Origin: Pelomonas sp963422775
GTDB lineage: Bacteria > Pseudomonadota > Gammaproteobacteria > Burkholderiales > Burkholderiaceae_C
NCBI GenBank assembly: GCA_963422775.4
Contig: CAUJSJ030000127.1
Coordinates: forward strand, 1 to 64,000
Direction of reading: 5' to 3'
Length of the DNA stretch: 64,000 nucleotides
In this document: piece by piece, positions 18,000 to 30,287 of the stretch
How the letters are laid out: each line of letters begins with the position of its first letter
How positions within the stretch are numbered: position 1 is the stretch's first letter
Program-made: the position numbers and the translations under genes
The notes under the pieces: model-generated
Databases searched by the model: none
What the model was told of the DNA's origin: nothing
What the model saw: only the letters and a program-made list of their open reading frames with translations

Positions 18000-18473
18000 A
18001 TGTCGAGAGTTTGCATCCAGACCGGGGACTTTGACCTCACCCGCGAAGCCGCCGCGCTGCGCGCCGCGGATGGTGGCGTCGGCGCCGTCGTCGCGTTTAT
18101 CGGCACGGTGCGCGAGCACAGCAGCGGTGCCGCCGTGTCGGCCATGGAGCTGGAGCACTACCCCGGCATGACGGAGGCGGCCATCGAGGCGATGCTGGAC
18201 GAGGCACTGGCCCGCTTCGACATCCGCGCCGCCCGCGTCATCCACCGCGTCGGCACCCTGCAGGCCCGGGATCAGATCGTTCTCGTGCTGGTCACCAGCG
18301 CGCACCGAGGGCAGGCCTTCCAGGCCTGCGAATTCCTGATGGACTACTTGAAGACCCAGGCGCCGTTCTGGAAGAAGGAACACACGCCCGATGGTGCCCA
18401 CTGGGTGGACGCCCGTGTGGCGGACGACGAGGCTCTGGCGCGCTGGGGCATTGCGGGAGGGAATGCAGCTTGA
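18000..18473 (+). CDS. moaE: molybdopterin synthase catalytic subunit MoaE
   Basis: The large subunit of molybdopterin synthase, pairing with MoaD to convert precursor Z to molybdopterin. The 157-residue protein has the family motifs VGAVVAFIGTVREHS, ALELEHY-like MELEHYPGM, RVIHRVGTLQ, and the C-terminal APFWKKEHTPDGAHWVDA with active-site lysines. The ATG at 18000 (MSRVCIQTGDFD) matches usual starts better than the GTG at 17985. The gene is immediately followed by crcB with a TTGA overlap. Confidence 0.96.
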   Translation: MSRVCIQTGDFDLTREAAALRAADGGVGAVVAFIGTVREHSSGAAVSAMELEHYPGMTEAAIEAMLDEALARFDIRAARVIHRVGTLQARDQIVLVLVTSAHRGQAFQACEFLMDYLKTQAPFWKKEHTPDGAHWVDARVADDEALARWGIAGGNAA

Positions 18474-18835
18474 ACGCGTTGGCTGTTTCGATAGGTGCCG
18501 CGCTGGGCGCCCTGGCGCGCTGGCAGGCCGGCCTGCTGTTCAACAACCGCTGGGCGGGCTTTCCGCTCGGCACGCTGGCGGTCAACCTTGTCGGCGGGCT
18601 GTTGATCGGCATGGCGCTGGAGTGGTTTGGCCGCCAGCCCAACGATTTGATGAAGCTGCTGCTGGTGACCGGCTTCCTGGGCGGGCTGACGACCTTCTCG
18701 GCCTTCTCTGGTGAGTCGCTGGCCCTTTTGCGGCACGGCGAGCTGGGCATGGCGATTGCCCATACCCTGGCGCATGTGCTGGGCTCTCTTTTTGCTGCCT
18801 GGCTGGGCATGCGTCTCGTGCAGGCCTTGATCTAG
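18470..18835 (+). CDS. crcB: fluoride efflux channel CrcB/Fluc
   Basis: A 121-residue four-helix membrane protein that exports fluoride as a dual-topology dimer. The signature GFLGGLTTFSAFSGE and an N-terminal GAALGALARW are present, as is GTLAVNLVGGLLIG with the conserved asparagine. Translation starts at a TTG that overlaps the moaE stop. The gap before it is nil, so there is no space for a fluoride riboswitch directly upstream. It is probably read from the moaE promoter. Confidence 0.94.
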   Translation: MNALAVSIGAALGALARWQAGLLFNNRWAGFPLGTLAVNLVGGLLIGMALEWFGRQPNDLMKLLLVTGFLGGLTTFSAFSGESLALLRHGELGMAIAHTLAHVLGSLFAAWLGMRLVQALI

Positions 18836-18894
18836 CGCAACTTGAAAAGCGCCGATGGGCGCCCACTTGGCTTCGCAACCGGAGGATTCCCACC

Positions 18895-21487
<2,593 letters not shown>

Positions 21488-22471
21488 TCACCAGCGCGAG
21501 CGGTGATCCTCCGTCACGCCGAGCAGGTCTTGCACCTGTCTCGGCGTCGCTGTTTTTGAAGCGCGCACCGTGCCGGCGAAGCGGCCGATGGGCTGCACGT
21601 AGTGGCTGGCCGCGAAGCCCAGATCCTTGTCGGCAGCGCGGGCGCCTTCCGGCGTGAAGACGAGGTCGAGCAGGCCGTCTTCCGTGCGCACGCGCCACGG
21701 GTCCAGCGGCCGTGCGGCGTCGAACTCGAAGTCGGCGGCGGCCAGCGGCACGGGCTGGCCATCCAGCCACAGCACGTTCTCCTGGCTGCCGAAGTAGCCT
21801 TGCTGCAGGTTGAAGCCCACGTCGGGCCGGTGCGCGCTGGCCCAGCGCCAGGCGGTGTCGCGCGCGAGCAGGCCGTTGGAGGCGTCGACGGCGGCCCAGG
21901 CGCTGTCGAGGGCGAAGCGCTGGCCCTCGGCCTCGGCCCAGCCGCGCACGGGGAGGGCGCTGGTCTTCTGCGTCGCGTGCGCCAGGCCGCCCTTGATGGG
22001 ACCGATGGCCAGCAGCGGCGGGGCCATGTTCTGCAGATTCAGTTCGGCCTCGATGCGCAGGGCCCGCGCGCTGACGCGCAGGCGCAGCAGGTCGCCCGGT
22101 TCATGCTTCAGCGACAGCCGCGCGCCCGGGCCGCGGAACCAGGCGTGGGCGTCGGCCAGTGGCTCGTCGGACACGCCGGCCTGCAGGCCCGCCAGGCCGT
22201 CCTGGCTCCAGTCGGCCAGCAGGGTGCGGCGGCGGCGGTCGAAGAGGTAGGCGAAGGCGGAGCAGGCCCAGCCCAGGTCGACGATCGCCACGCCGATGAA
22301 GAGCTGCTCGTTGCCCAGGCCGACGTAATGCCAGCGCTTGTGATGCAGCCGGCGCCAGAGCCAGGAGCGACGTTCGGCGAGGCCCTGCCAGTCGAGGCGG
22401 TCGATGCGCCCGGCGTAGCGGCCGTGGGCGGGCGTGCCCTCGACGACGACGGATGACGGAGCAGGGTTCAT
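21488..22471 (-). CDS. DUF2804 domain protein
   Basis: A 327-residue protein that matches the DUF2804 pattern: an N-terminal GTPAHGRYAGRIDRLDW, RLHHKRWHYVGLGNEQLFIG, and a C-terminal NLQQGYFGSQENVLWLDG with DLVFTPEGARAADKDLG. The family looks like an all-beta, lipocalin-like fold and has no assigned reaction. The start ATG overlaps the stop of the AraC regulator (ATGA), so the regulator and this gene are one unit and may share a stimulus. Confidence 0.8.
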   Translation of the reverse strand: MNPAPSSVVVEGTPAHGRYAGRIDRLDWQGLAERRSWLWRRLHHKRWHYVGLGNEQLFIGVAIVDLGWACSAFAYLFDRRRRTLLADWSQDGLAGLQAGVSDEPLADAHAWFRGPGARLSLKHEPGDLLRLRVSARALRIEAELNLQNMAPPLLAIGPIKGGLAHATQKTSALPVRGWAEAEGQRFALDSAWAAVDASNGLLARDTAWRWASAHRPDVGFNLQQGYFGSQENVLWLDGQPVPLAAADFEFDAARPLDPWRVRTEDGLLDLVFTPEGARAADKDLGFAASHYVQPIGRFAGTVRASKTATPRQVQDLLGVTEDHRSRW

Positions 22472-23454
22472 CGTGTGTGCTGCCTGCGCCACTGCAGCGG
22501 CGCCTGGCCCGTCCACTGCCGGAAGGCGCGCGTGAAGGCGCTTTGTTCGGAATAGCCCAGCAGCAAGGCCACCTCGGCCAGCTCCACGCTGGCGTCGCGC
22601 AGATAGGCCTCGGCGAGCTGTTGGCGCGTCTGGCCCAGCAGGGCCTGGAAGCTCTGGCCGTGCTCTGCCAGACGCCGCTGCAGGCTGCGCGGGCTCATCT
22701 GCAGGCTGTGGGCCAGGTCGGGCAGCTGGGTGCGGCCCGAGCGGATCAGGCCGACCAGCGCCTGGTGCCAGACGCCGACCGGCTCGCTGACGGCGGCCAC
22801 GTCTTGCAGCAGGCGCTCGGCTTGCGCGTCCAGCAGGGCCAGCAGGGCTGCGTCGGCGCCGCGCAGCGGCAAGGCGAGGTCCCGCTGCGCCAGCACGAGG
22901 CGGGTGCTCGGCTGATCGAAACGCACCAGGCCGCCGAAGAATTCTTCGTAGGGCCGCATGTCGGCGGGGCGGCGGTTGACGAAGTCCACGGCCAGCGCGC
23001 GCAGCGGCCGGCCCGTGAACTCGCGCGTCAGCTGCACCAGCGCGGCGATGGCCGTCTCGTCCACCAGCGCCCCGGGCCGGCCGCGCTCGACGCCCCATTC
23101 GATGCAGATGCCCTCGGGGCAGGCCCTCAGCTGGGCGATGTTCACGTCGTAGACCGAGCGGTGATAGCGCTCCAGCCGCTGCAGGGCCTCGCCCAGCGTG
23201 CCGCAGGCCAGCGCCGCGAAGCCGACGACGCCGAAGTGGCGCGGCGCGATGCCGCGGGCCAGGCGCAGCGCAAAGGTGGCTCTCGGCCCGGGGTCGAGAT
23301 CGCGTGCCCGGTCCAGCAGGGCCTGCCAGCGGCGCAGCGCGACGAAGGTCTCGGCCGGCGCCGGTGGTTCGCCCAGGGCCTGCGCAAGTCCCAGCCTGCC
23401 CATGTGCTCGAAGAGCAGCTGGACGTAGCTGGCGGCGACACGGGTCTCATCCAT
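22468..23454 (-). CDS. AraC-family regulator with arabinose-binding-like (PF12625-type) N-domain
   Basis: A 328-residue regulator. The C-terminal HTH_18 domain is clear: LPDLAHSLQMSPRSLQRRLA then ELAEVALLLGYSEQSAFTRA with FRQWTGQAPLQWR. The N-terminal 200 residues resemble the arabinose-binding-like domain of OruR/ArgR-type regulators (DLDPGPRATFALRLARG, ALVQLTREFTGRPLRALAVD). It is coupled by ATGA overlap to the DUF2804 gene. The sterol-desaturase-like gene starts divergently 127 bases away, so it may control both directions. Confidence 0.88.
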   Translation of the reverse strand: MDETRVAASYVQLLFEHMGRLGLAQALGEPPAPAETFVALRRWQALLDRARDLDPGPRATFALRLARGIAPRHFGVVGFAALACGTLGEALQRLERYHRSVYDVNIAQLRACPEGICIEWGVERGRPGALVDETAIAALVQLTREFTGRPLRALAVDFVNRRPADMRPYEEFFGGLVRFDQPSTRLVLAQRDLALPLRGADAALLALLDAQAERLLQDVAAVSEPVGVWHQALVGLIRSGRTQLPDLAHSLQMSPRSLQRRLAEHGQSFQALLGQTRQQLAEAYLRDASVELAEVALLLGYSEQSAFTRAFRQWTGQAPLQWRRQHTR

Positions 23455-23581
23455 GGGCCGGCGATCATCCCGCAGCGGCCGCCCTGCGCTGCTGCGGGAT
23501 CACCCCAGCCGTGTCGCGATCCGTCAAAAACCCGGGGTTTGCCGTCAAGAAGCTTCGGCCGTTCGGCGTCAACATCGCGGC

Positions 23582-24475
23582 ATGGACTGGCTGCTCAACC
23601 CCCTTCTCGACCTTTACCAACGCCATTTCGACTGGCGCGACCTGACGCTGGTGATGCTGTCGCCTGTCTTTGGCGTCTTCCTGGCGATGGAGGCCTGGCG
23701 CTTTCGCAAGACCGGCGTCTTCGATCTGTGGGACACATTCGACAGCATGAACAGCGGCGGCAGCTATCTGGTGGCCGACCTCTTCCTGCTGGCCGTGCTG
23801 GTGCTGCCGGCCATGGGCTGGGTCTACGACCACCGCCTCTTCACCATTGACGTGACCGTCTGGCGCTTCGTCGGCCTGTTCCTGCTGGTGGAGTTCCTGT
23901 ACTACTTCTTTCACCGTGGCAGCCACCGCATCCGCTGGTTCTGGTGCGCGCACGTCGTGCACCACGGCTCGGAGAAGATGAACTTCGGCACGGCGCTGCG
24001 CCAGAGCTGGTTCTATCCGATTGCCGGCAACTGGCTGTTCTACCTGCCGGCCGTCTTTCTCGGCTTCGAGCCGCGCTGGGTGCTGTTCGCGCTGTCGCTG
24101 AACCTGGGCTACCAGTTCTTCGTGCACACGAGCTGGGTGGGCAGGATGCCGGCCTGGTTCGAGTTCGTCTTCAACACGCCCTCCCACCACCGCGCCCACC
24201 ATGGCCGCAACCCGCAGTACATCGACAAGAACTTCGGCGGCACGCTGATCGTCTTCGACCGCCTGTTCGGCACGTTCGAGCCCGAGCAGGCGCCAGTGGA
24301 CTATGGCCTGGAGCACCCGTTCCCCACGCACAACCTGTTCTGGCTGAACGCGCACGAGTGGCGGGCGATGTTCCATGACATGGCTCGGGAGAAGACCTGG
24401 GCCATGCGGCTGGCGCACCTTTGGAAGCCGCCGGAGTGGCGGCGGCATTCCAACGGCTTCCAGGATCAGGGCTGA
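23582..24475 (+). CDS. sterol desaturase/fatty acid hydroxylase family membrane protein
   Basis: A 297-residue di-iron membrane oxygenase. Histidine clusters of the family are visible: FHRGSHRIRW, AHVVHHGSEKMN, and SHHRAHHGRN (about residues 200-210), with several hydrophobic segments between. The substrate in bacteria is usually a lipid and is not known here. The ATG at 23582 lies just before MDWLLNPLLDLYQRHFDWR. The divergent AraC gene at 23454 may regulate it. Its end overlaps the convergent S9 peptidase by 10 bases. Confidence 0.88.
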   Translation: MDWLLNPLLDLYQRHFDWRDLTLVMLSPVFGVFLAMEAWRFRKTGVFDLWDTFDSMNSGGSYLVADLFLLAVLVLPAMGWVYDHRLFTIDVTVWRFVGLFLLVEFLYYFFHRGSHRIRWFWCAHVVHHGSEKMNFGTALRQSWFYPIAGNWLFYLPAVFLGFEPRWVLFALSLNLGYQFFVHTSWVGRMPAWFEFVFNTPSHHRAHHGRNPQYIDKNFGGTLIVFDRLFGTFEPEQAPVDYGLEHPFPTHNLFWLNAHEWRAMFHDMAREKTWAMRLAHLWKPPEWRRHSNGFQDQG

Positions 24476-26460
24476 AGGTATTTGGCCAGGAAGGCCTCCA
24501 TGCGCTGCGCGAAGTCGACGCGGTTCTTGACGACGGCGAAGCCGTGGGCCTCGCCGGTGTAGGTGAGCCAGACCGGCTCATTGCCCGCCGCCCGCAGTGC
24601 CTCGCGCAGGCGCTTGCCGTGCGCGAGCGGCACGCGCTGGTCCTGTTCACCGAAGGCCAGCAGCACCGGAGCCTTGATGCGGGCGGCCTGCTTGACGGGT
24701 GAGTTGGCGGCCAGCATGGCGGCGTCCTTCACCGCGTCGCCCACGCGGTCGGGCATCTCGAACTTGCGGAAGTCGTTGCCCAGGTCGTCGTTGACGAACC
24801 AGGAACCCGTCACCAGCAGTTCCAGGTCGGTCACGGCCAGCCAGGCGACGCCGCAGCGGTACAGCGCCGGGTCCTTGATGAGGCCCATCAGCGTGCTGTA
24901 GCCGCCGTAGCTGGCGCCGGCGATGCAGGCCTTGTCGCTGGCGAGGCCTTCCTTCTGCGCCCAGCGCAACGCGTCGGCCACGTCGTCCTGCATGGCCTGG
25001 CCCCATTGCTTGAAGCCGGCCTCGAGGTGGGCGCTGCCGTAGCCGGCGCTGCCGCGGAACTCGGGCTCGATGACGACGTAGCCGCGCGAGGCCAGGAACT
25101 GGGCGTCGGCGTCCCAGCGCCACTGGCCGCCGCGAATCCAGGGGCCACCGTGCACGAGGACGACGGCCGGCAGCGGCCCCTTGGCCTCGGGGTTGCGGGT
25201 GATCCAGACGGGCAGATCCAGGCCGTCGCGGGCCTTGATGCGTTGCAGCTCCAGCGTGGCCATCTGCTCGGGTCGGATGTCCTCGCGCACGGCCCGGAAG
25301 AGCCGCCAGCTGCGCTCGCCTTCCGGCGGCTTGGCCTGGAAGAGATAGAGCTGGCCGGGGTTGCGGTCGCTGTAGCTGCGCACCAGGGCCACCATGTCGG
25401 GCGTGCCGCAGCGGCGGCAGTCGATGCGGTTGACGCGGCCGGGGAAGAGGCCGTCGGCGCGCTGCTGGAATGCCTTCATCCCGTCGTCGAACCAGATCGT
25501 GGTCTCGGCCTCGGCGACGACACGCACGCCCAGCGTGCGGCCGCTCTCGTCGGTGACGAAGTCGCCGCGGAAATCGAAGCCCGGTACGGCGATCAGCGGC
25601 TTGGCCTCGGGCGCGTTGCTCTTGAAGTCGTAGCGCGACAGCGCGCGGTGGCCGCCGGCGCCCTCGCTGCGCGAGACCCAGAGCGTGCCGGCGTCGTCCA
25701 CCGCCTCGACGCGGTAGGGTAGGGTGAGCAGGTCGCTCTCGTAGATCTGTGTCCAGCTGCGCGTGCCCGGCGGCTGCCACCAGGCCGCCTGGCGGCCCTT
25801 GAACTGCGTGAGAGCGATGCGCGGCTCGCCCAGGCTGTCGGCCACCCAGCCCACCGTGTGCACGGGCTCCTTGTAGTCGACGCTGCGCGTCGTGTTGCTG
25901 GCCGTGTTCAGCCAGACCGGTGTCTCGAGCGCTTCGCCGCTGTAGGAATACTCGAGGAGCAGCACCTCCTCGTTGACCTTGCCGGGCCGCGACGGCGGCA
26001 CCGCCACCAGTCGGTGGTTCCAGTCCAGCATGCGGTCGTCGCTGCCATCGTTGACGACGGCCTTGAACTGGCGCCGCACCAGCTGGCGGGCCGGCGAGCC
26101 GTCGGTCTTCACCGTGAACAGCCCGGGCGCGCCCGCGGGGCGGCCGCTGCCGGCGCTGAAGTCGGTGACGCCGAATACCAGCCGTTCGTCGTTGACCCAG
26201 TGCACGTTCATCACGTCCGCCTCGGGGAACTGGGCGGCGCGGATGGCGCGGCCGCCCGGTGCGAGGTCGTAGACGGCCAGGCCCGCGCGTGGCGTGCCCT
26301 TGGCCGTCGTGATGGCCAGCCGGCGGCCCGAGGGCGACAGCACGGCCTCGGCGATGTCGGCGTCCTTGTAGAACACCTCCGCCGGTGGCGGTGCGGCCTG
26401 GGCAAGCTGCACGGCCAGGCCGGCGAGTGCGAGCGCGGCGGTGTGAAGGCGTGAACTCAT
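24466..26460 (-). CDS. exported S9-family prolyl oligopeptidase-type peptidase (copy 1)
   Basis: A 664-residue exported serine peptidase with signal peptide (AALALAGLAVQLAQAAP), an N-terminal beta-propeller (AVLSPSGRRLAITTAKG), and a C-terminal alpha/beta hydrolase. Catalytic elements: VHGGPWIRGG, serine in GASYGGYSTLMG, aspartate in FGEQDQRVPLAHG, histidine in GEAHGF. The ATG at 26460 has GGGAG upstream. It is a close paralogue of the next gene upstream, 67 bases away on the same strand. Confidence 0.92.
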   Translation of the reverse strand: MSSRLHTAALALAGLAVQLAQAAPPPAEVFYKDADIAEAVLSPSGRRLAITTAKGTPRAGLAVYDLAPGGRAIRAAQFPEADVMNVHWVNDERLVFGVTDFSAGSGRPAGAPGLFTVKTDGSPARQLVRRQFKAVVNDGSDDRMLDWNHRLVAVPPSRPGKVNEEVLLLEYSYSGEALETPVWLNTASNTTRSVDYKEPVHTVGWVADSLGEPRIALTQFKGRQAAWWQPPGTRSWTQIYESDLLTLPYRVEAVDDAGTLWVSRSEGAGGHRALSRYDFKSNAPEAKPLIAVPGFDFRGDFVTDESGRTLGVRVVAEAETTIWFDDGMKAFQQRADGLFPGRVNRIDCRRCGTPDMVALVRSYSDRNPGQLYLFQAKPPEGERSWRLFRAVREDIRPEQMATLELQRIKARDGLDLPVWITRNPEAKGPLPAVVLVHGGPWIRGGQWRWDADAQFLASRGYVVIEPEFRGSAGYGSAHLEAGFKQWGQAMQDDVADALRWAQKEGLASDKACIAGASYGGYSTLMGLIKDPALYRCGVAWLAVTDLELLVTGSWFVNDDLGNDFRKFEMPDRVGDAVKDAAMLAANSPVKQAARIKAPVLLAFGEQDQRVPLAHGKRLREALRAAGNEPVWLTYTGEAHGFAVVKNRVDFAQRMEAFLAKYLQP

Positions 26461-26527
26461 TGCATCTCCCTGATGCGTTGTTTTTTTTCGGGGCGCGAGG
26501 ATAGCGGGCCGCCGGCAGCCCCAAGGC

Positions 26528-28537
26528 TCAGGGCTGCAGGTACTTGGCCAGGAAGGCCTCCATGCGCTCGGCAAAGTCCACGCGGTTCTTCAGCACGGCG
26601 AAGCCATGGCCCTCGCCGGGGTAGCTGATCCAGACGGGCTCATTGCCGGCCTCGCGCAGCGCCTTGCGCAGCCGCTCGCCGTGCGCCAGCGGCACGCGCA
26701 GGTCGGCCTCGCCGAAGGCCAGCAGCAGTGGTGCCTTGATGCGCGAGGCCAGCCTGACGGGCGAGTTGGCGGCGATCAGGGCGGCGTCCTTGTCGGGGTC
26801 GCCAATCATCTCGGGCAGCGCGTATTTGCGGCCGAAGTTGCTGGCGTCGTCCTTGATCCACCAGGAGCCGCGCAGCAGCAGGTCCAGGTCCGTCACGGCC
26901 ACCCAGGCGACGCCGCACCGGTAGAGCTCGGCATCCTTCACCAGGCCCATCAGCGTGCTGTAGCCGCCGTAGCTGGCGCCGGCGATGCAGGCCTTGTCGC
27001 TCGCGATGCCCTGCGCCTGGGCCCAGCGCAGCGCATCGGCCACGTCGTCCTGCATGGCCTGGCCCCACTGCTTGAAGCCGGCCTTGAAATGCGCCTCGCC
27101 GTAGCCCGTGCTGCCGCGGAACTCGGGCTCGATGACGGCATAGCCGCGCGAGGCCAGGAACTGCGCCATCGGGTGCCACCCCCAGCTGCCGCCGCGCACC
27201 CAGGGCCCGCCGTGAACCAGGACGACGGCCGGCAGCGGCCCCTTGGCCTCGGGGCTCTTCGTGACCCAGACCGGCAGGTCGCGGCCATCGCGGGCCTTGA
27301 TGCGGTGCAGGTCCAGCACGGCCATCTGCTCGGGCTTGACGTCGGCGCGCATGCGGCCGAGCGTCTGCCAGGGCTTTTCGCCCTCTGGCGGCTTGGCCTG
27401 GTAGTACCAGAGCCGGCCTGGGTCGCGGTCGCTGGTGCTGCGCACCAGGGCCACCATGTCGGGCTCGCCGCAGCGGCGGCAGCTGATTTGGTTGATGCGG
27501 TTGGGGAACAGCGTGTCGGCCTTCTGCTGCAGGGCCTTGAGCGACTCGTCGAACCACACGGTCGTCTCGCCGTCCACGGTCACACGCACGCCCCGCGCGC
27601 GGCCGGCGCCGTCGGTGATGAGGCTGCCGGCGAAGTCGAAGCCGGGCGTCACGACCAGCGGCTTGGCTTCAGGCGCCTTGGCGGCGAAGTCATAGCGCGT
27701 CAGCACCTGGTAGCCCTGCGGCCCTTCGTTGCGCGTCACGTAGAGGTTGCCGGCGTTGTCGACCGAGTTGGGCGAGAAAGGCGCGTTGAACAGGTCGGCC
27801 TCGTAGAGCTGCACCCAGTCCTTGCTGCCCGGCGCCCGCCACCAGGCGGCCTGGCGGCCTTTGTTCAGCGTGATGGCGACGCGCGGCTCGGCCTGGTCGT
27901 CGGTCAGCCAGCCGACGGTGTTCCTGGGCTGGTCGAAGTTGATCGAGCGCGTGCGGCCGGTGCGCGCGTTCAGCCATAGCGGCGTCAGCGTGTGCACGTC
28001 GTCGAGGGCCCACTCGGCGATCAGCACTTCGTCGTTGACGGCGCCGGCCTGCTGCGCCGGCACGCGCAGCAGCATGTGGTTCCAGTCCAGGATGCGCTCG
28101 TCCACGCCGCCGGTGTTGAAGAAGGGCTTGCCCATGCGGCGCACGAGCTGGCGCAGCTGCTTGCCGTCGGCGTTGACGCTGAAAAGTCCCGGTGCGCCGT
28201 TGGGGCGGCCGCTGCCGTCCGACAGGTCCACGATGCTGAAGATGAGCCTGTCTTCGTTGACCCAGCGCACCTGGCTGACGTCGCCGTCGCCGTACTGGGC
28301 AACGCGCTGCATCTTGCCGTCGGGGCCCATGTCGACAATGACAAGGCCCACGCGCGGCACGCCCTTGGCCGACGTGAGGGCCAGGCGCCGGCCCGAGGGC
28401 GACAGCACGGCCTCGACGATGTCGGCGTCCTTGAAGAACACCTCGGCGGGCGGGGACGCGGCCTGCACGGCCTTCGAAAGGGTGGCGGACAGCAAAAAGC
28501 CGGCAACGACGCCGGCCCAACGTTTCAAGGTCTCCAA
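26528..28537 (-). CDS. exported S9-family prolyl oligopeptidase-type peptidase (copy 2)
   Basis: A paralogue of copy 1 with the same order of signal peptide, beta-propeller and hydrolase domain. Catalytic motifs: VHGGPWVRGG, GASYGGYSTLMG, FGEADLRVPLAHG, GEGHGF. I prefer the TTG start at 28537, which has a strong GGGAGGAG site 4 bases upstream and gives a clean signal peptide (ETLKRWAGVVAGFLLSATLS). The ATG at 28582 would add 15 residues in front of it. The mature N-terminus (SPPAEVFFKDADIVEAVLSP) nearly repeats that of copy 1. It is probably a tandem duplication, with periplasmic peptide breakdown as the likely role. Confidence 0.9.
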   Translation of the reverse strand: METLKRWAGVVAGFLLSATLSKAVQAASPPAEVFFKDADIVEAVLSPSGRRLALTSAKGVPRVGLVIVDMGPDGKMQRVAQYGDGDVSQVRWVNEDRLIFSIVDLSDGSGRPNGAPGLFSVNADGKQLRQLVRRMGKPFFNTGGVDERILDWNHMLLRVPAQQAGAVNDEVLIAEWALDDVHTLTPLWLNARTGRTRSINFDQPRNTVGWLTDDQAEPRVAITLNKGRQAAWWRAPGSKDWVQLYEADLFNAPFSPNSVDNAGNLYVTRNEGPQGYQVLTRYDFAAKAPEAKPLVVTPGFDFAGSLITDGAGRARGVRVTVDGETTVWFDESLKALQQKADTLFPNRINQISCRRCGEPDMVALVRSTSDRDPGRLWYYQAKPPEGEKPWQTLGRMRADVKPEQMAVLDLHRIKARDGRDLPVWVTKSPEAKGPLPAVVLVHGGPWVRGGSWGWHPMAQFLASRGYAVIEPEFRGSTGYGEAHFKAGFKQWGQAMQDDVADALRWAQAQGIASDKACIAGASYGGYSTLMGLVKDAELYRCGVAWVAVTDLDLLLRGSWWIKDDASNFGRKYALPEMIGDPDKDAALIAANSPVRLASRIKAPLLLAFGEADLRVPLAHGERLRKALREAGNEPVWISYPGEGHGFAVLKNRVDFAERMEAFLAKYLQP

Positions 28538-28670
28538 GGTTTCTCCTCCCAGCGCCGCTTCGTTGACAGCGCCGCGCAGCATAGGGCAGGGCGCTGCGTA
28601 GGCAAGCTGCGCAACTTGGCAATCCTCACCCTCCCGTCAGGGCACCGCCCCTGCAGGACAATGCCTCGCC

Positions 28671-30281
28671 ATGACTGCTGCTCCCCACGACGCTCCCGTC
28701 GTCATCATCGGTGCCGGCCTGGCTGGCCTGACCGTGGCCCTGCACCTGGCCGACACCGTGCCCGTCGTCGTGCTGGCCAAGCGCGAGCTGAACGAAGCCG
28801 CCACGGCCTGGGCCCAGGGCGGCATCGTCGGCGTGCTGGGCAGCGACGACTCCATCGAAAGCCATGTGCGCGACACCCAGGACGCCGGCGCCGGGCTCGT
28901 GGATGAAGCGGCGGCCCGCTTCATCGCCGAGCGCAGCGCGGCCGCCGTGGGCTGGCTGGTCGACCAGGGCGTGCCGTTCACCCCGGACGACACGGGCCCG
29001 ATGGGCCTGCACCTGACGCGCGAAGGCGGCCACGCGGTGCGCCGCATCGCCCACGCGGCCGATGCGACCGGCAAGGCCATCCACGACCAGCTGCTGGACG
29101 TGGCGCGCCGCCACCCCAACATCAGGCTGTGCGAGCGCTGGATGGCGCTGGACCTGATCACGTCGCGCCACGCGCAGCGCGACGAACCCACGCGCTGCTA
29201 CGGCGTCTACGCGCTGGACATGGACCACCAGCGCGTCGAGACGCTGCCGGCCCGCGCCGTCGTGCTGGCCACCGGCGGCGCCGGCAAGGTCTACCGCTAC
29301 ACGACCAACCCCGACACCTCCACCGGCGACGGCATCGCCATGGCCTGGCGCGCCGGCTGCCGCGTGGCGAACATGGAGTTCATCCAGTTCCACCCGACCT
29401 GCCTGTACCACCCGCAGGAGCGCAGCTTCCTCATCACGGAAGCGTTGCGCGGGGAGGGCGCTTACCTGAAGTTGCCTGACCACCTCGGGGGCACCCGCTT
29501 CATGGCCGCGCACGATGAACGCATGGAGCTGGCGCCGCGCGACATCGTCGCCCGCGCGATCGACTTCGAGATGAAGAAGCACGGCCTGGACCATGTGTGG
29601 CTGGACGCCACGCACCTCGGCGAAGCCTTCCTCATCGAGCATTTCCCCACCATCCACGCCCGCTGCCTGAAGCTCGGCATCGATATCGCGAGGCAACCCA
29701 TCCCCGTCGTGCCGGCCGTGCACTTCACCTGCGGCGGCGCCGTGACCGACCTCAGCGGCCGCTGCGACCTGCCAGGCCTGTACGCCGTGGGCGAGACCGG
29801 CTACACGGGCCTGCACGGCGCCAACCGGCTGGCCAGCAATTCGCTGCTGGAATGTGTGGTGCTGGGCCAGACCTGCGCGGCCGACATCCTGGCCCACGCG
29901 CCGCAGGCCCCTGCGCCGCTGCCGGCCTGGGACGAAAGCCAGGTCGAGAACGCCGACGAGCAGGTCGTCATCGCCCACAACTGGGACGAGCTGCGCCTGT
30001 TGATGTGGAACTACGTCGGCATCGTGCGCACCACCAAGCGCCTGGAGCGGGCGCTGCACCGCATCGCGCTGCTGCGCAGCGAGATCGACGACTACTACGC
30101 CAACTTCCGCGTCACGCGCGACCTGCTGGAGTTGCGCAACCTCGTCGACTGCGCCGAGCTCATCGTGCGCTCCGCCCTGATGCGCCACGAGAGTCGCGGC
30201 CTGCACTACAGCCGCGACTACCCGCAGACGCTGCCGGTGAGTTTTCCGACGGTGTTGATCAGCGAGCGCCGCCGGCGCTAG
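28671..30281 (+). CDS. nadB: L-aspartate oxidase
   Basis: This flavoenzyme oxidises aspartate to iminoaspartate, the first step of de novo NAD synthesis. The 536-residue protein has the FAD motif VIIGAGLAGLTVALHLA near the start, ATAWAQGGIVGVL (substrate loop), VLATGGAGKVYRYTTNP, EFIQFHPTCLY, HFTCGGAVTDL and GLYAVGETGYTGLHGANRLA, all typical of NadB. nadA lies 330 bases downstream in the opposite orientation, with a ComFB-like gene between them. Confidence 0.96.
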   Translation: MTAAPHDAPVVIIGAGLAGLTVALHLADTVPVVVLAKRELNEAATAWAQGGIVGVLGSDDSIESHVRDTQDAGAGLVDEAAARFIAERSAAAVGWLVDQGVPFTPDDTGPMGLHLTREGGHAVRRIAHAADATGKAIHDQLLDVARRHPNIRLCERWMALDLITSRHAQRDEPTRCYGVYALDMDHQRVETLPARAVVLATGGAGKVYRYTTNPDTSTGDGIAMAWRAGCRVANMEFIQFHPTCLYHPQERSFLITEALRGEGAYLKLPDHLGGTRFMAAHDERMELAPRDIVARAIDFEMKKHGLDHVWLDATHLGEAFLIEHFPTIHARCLKLGIDIARQPIPVVPAVHFTCGGAVTDLSGRCDLPGLYAVGETGYTGLHGANRLASNSLLECVVLGQTCAADILAHAPQAPAPLPAWDESQVENADEQVVIAHNWDELRLLMWNYVGIVRTTKRLERALHRIALLRSEIDDYYANFRVTRDLLELRNLVDCAELIVRSALMRHESRGLHYSRDYPQTLPVSFPTVLISERRRR

Positions 30282-30287
30282 CCAGTC

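Noticed and set aside
18400..18470. Fluoride riboswitch before crcB
   Set aside because: crcB overlaps the moaE stop and the upstream bases are moaE coding sequence.
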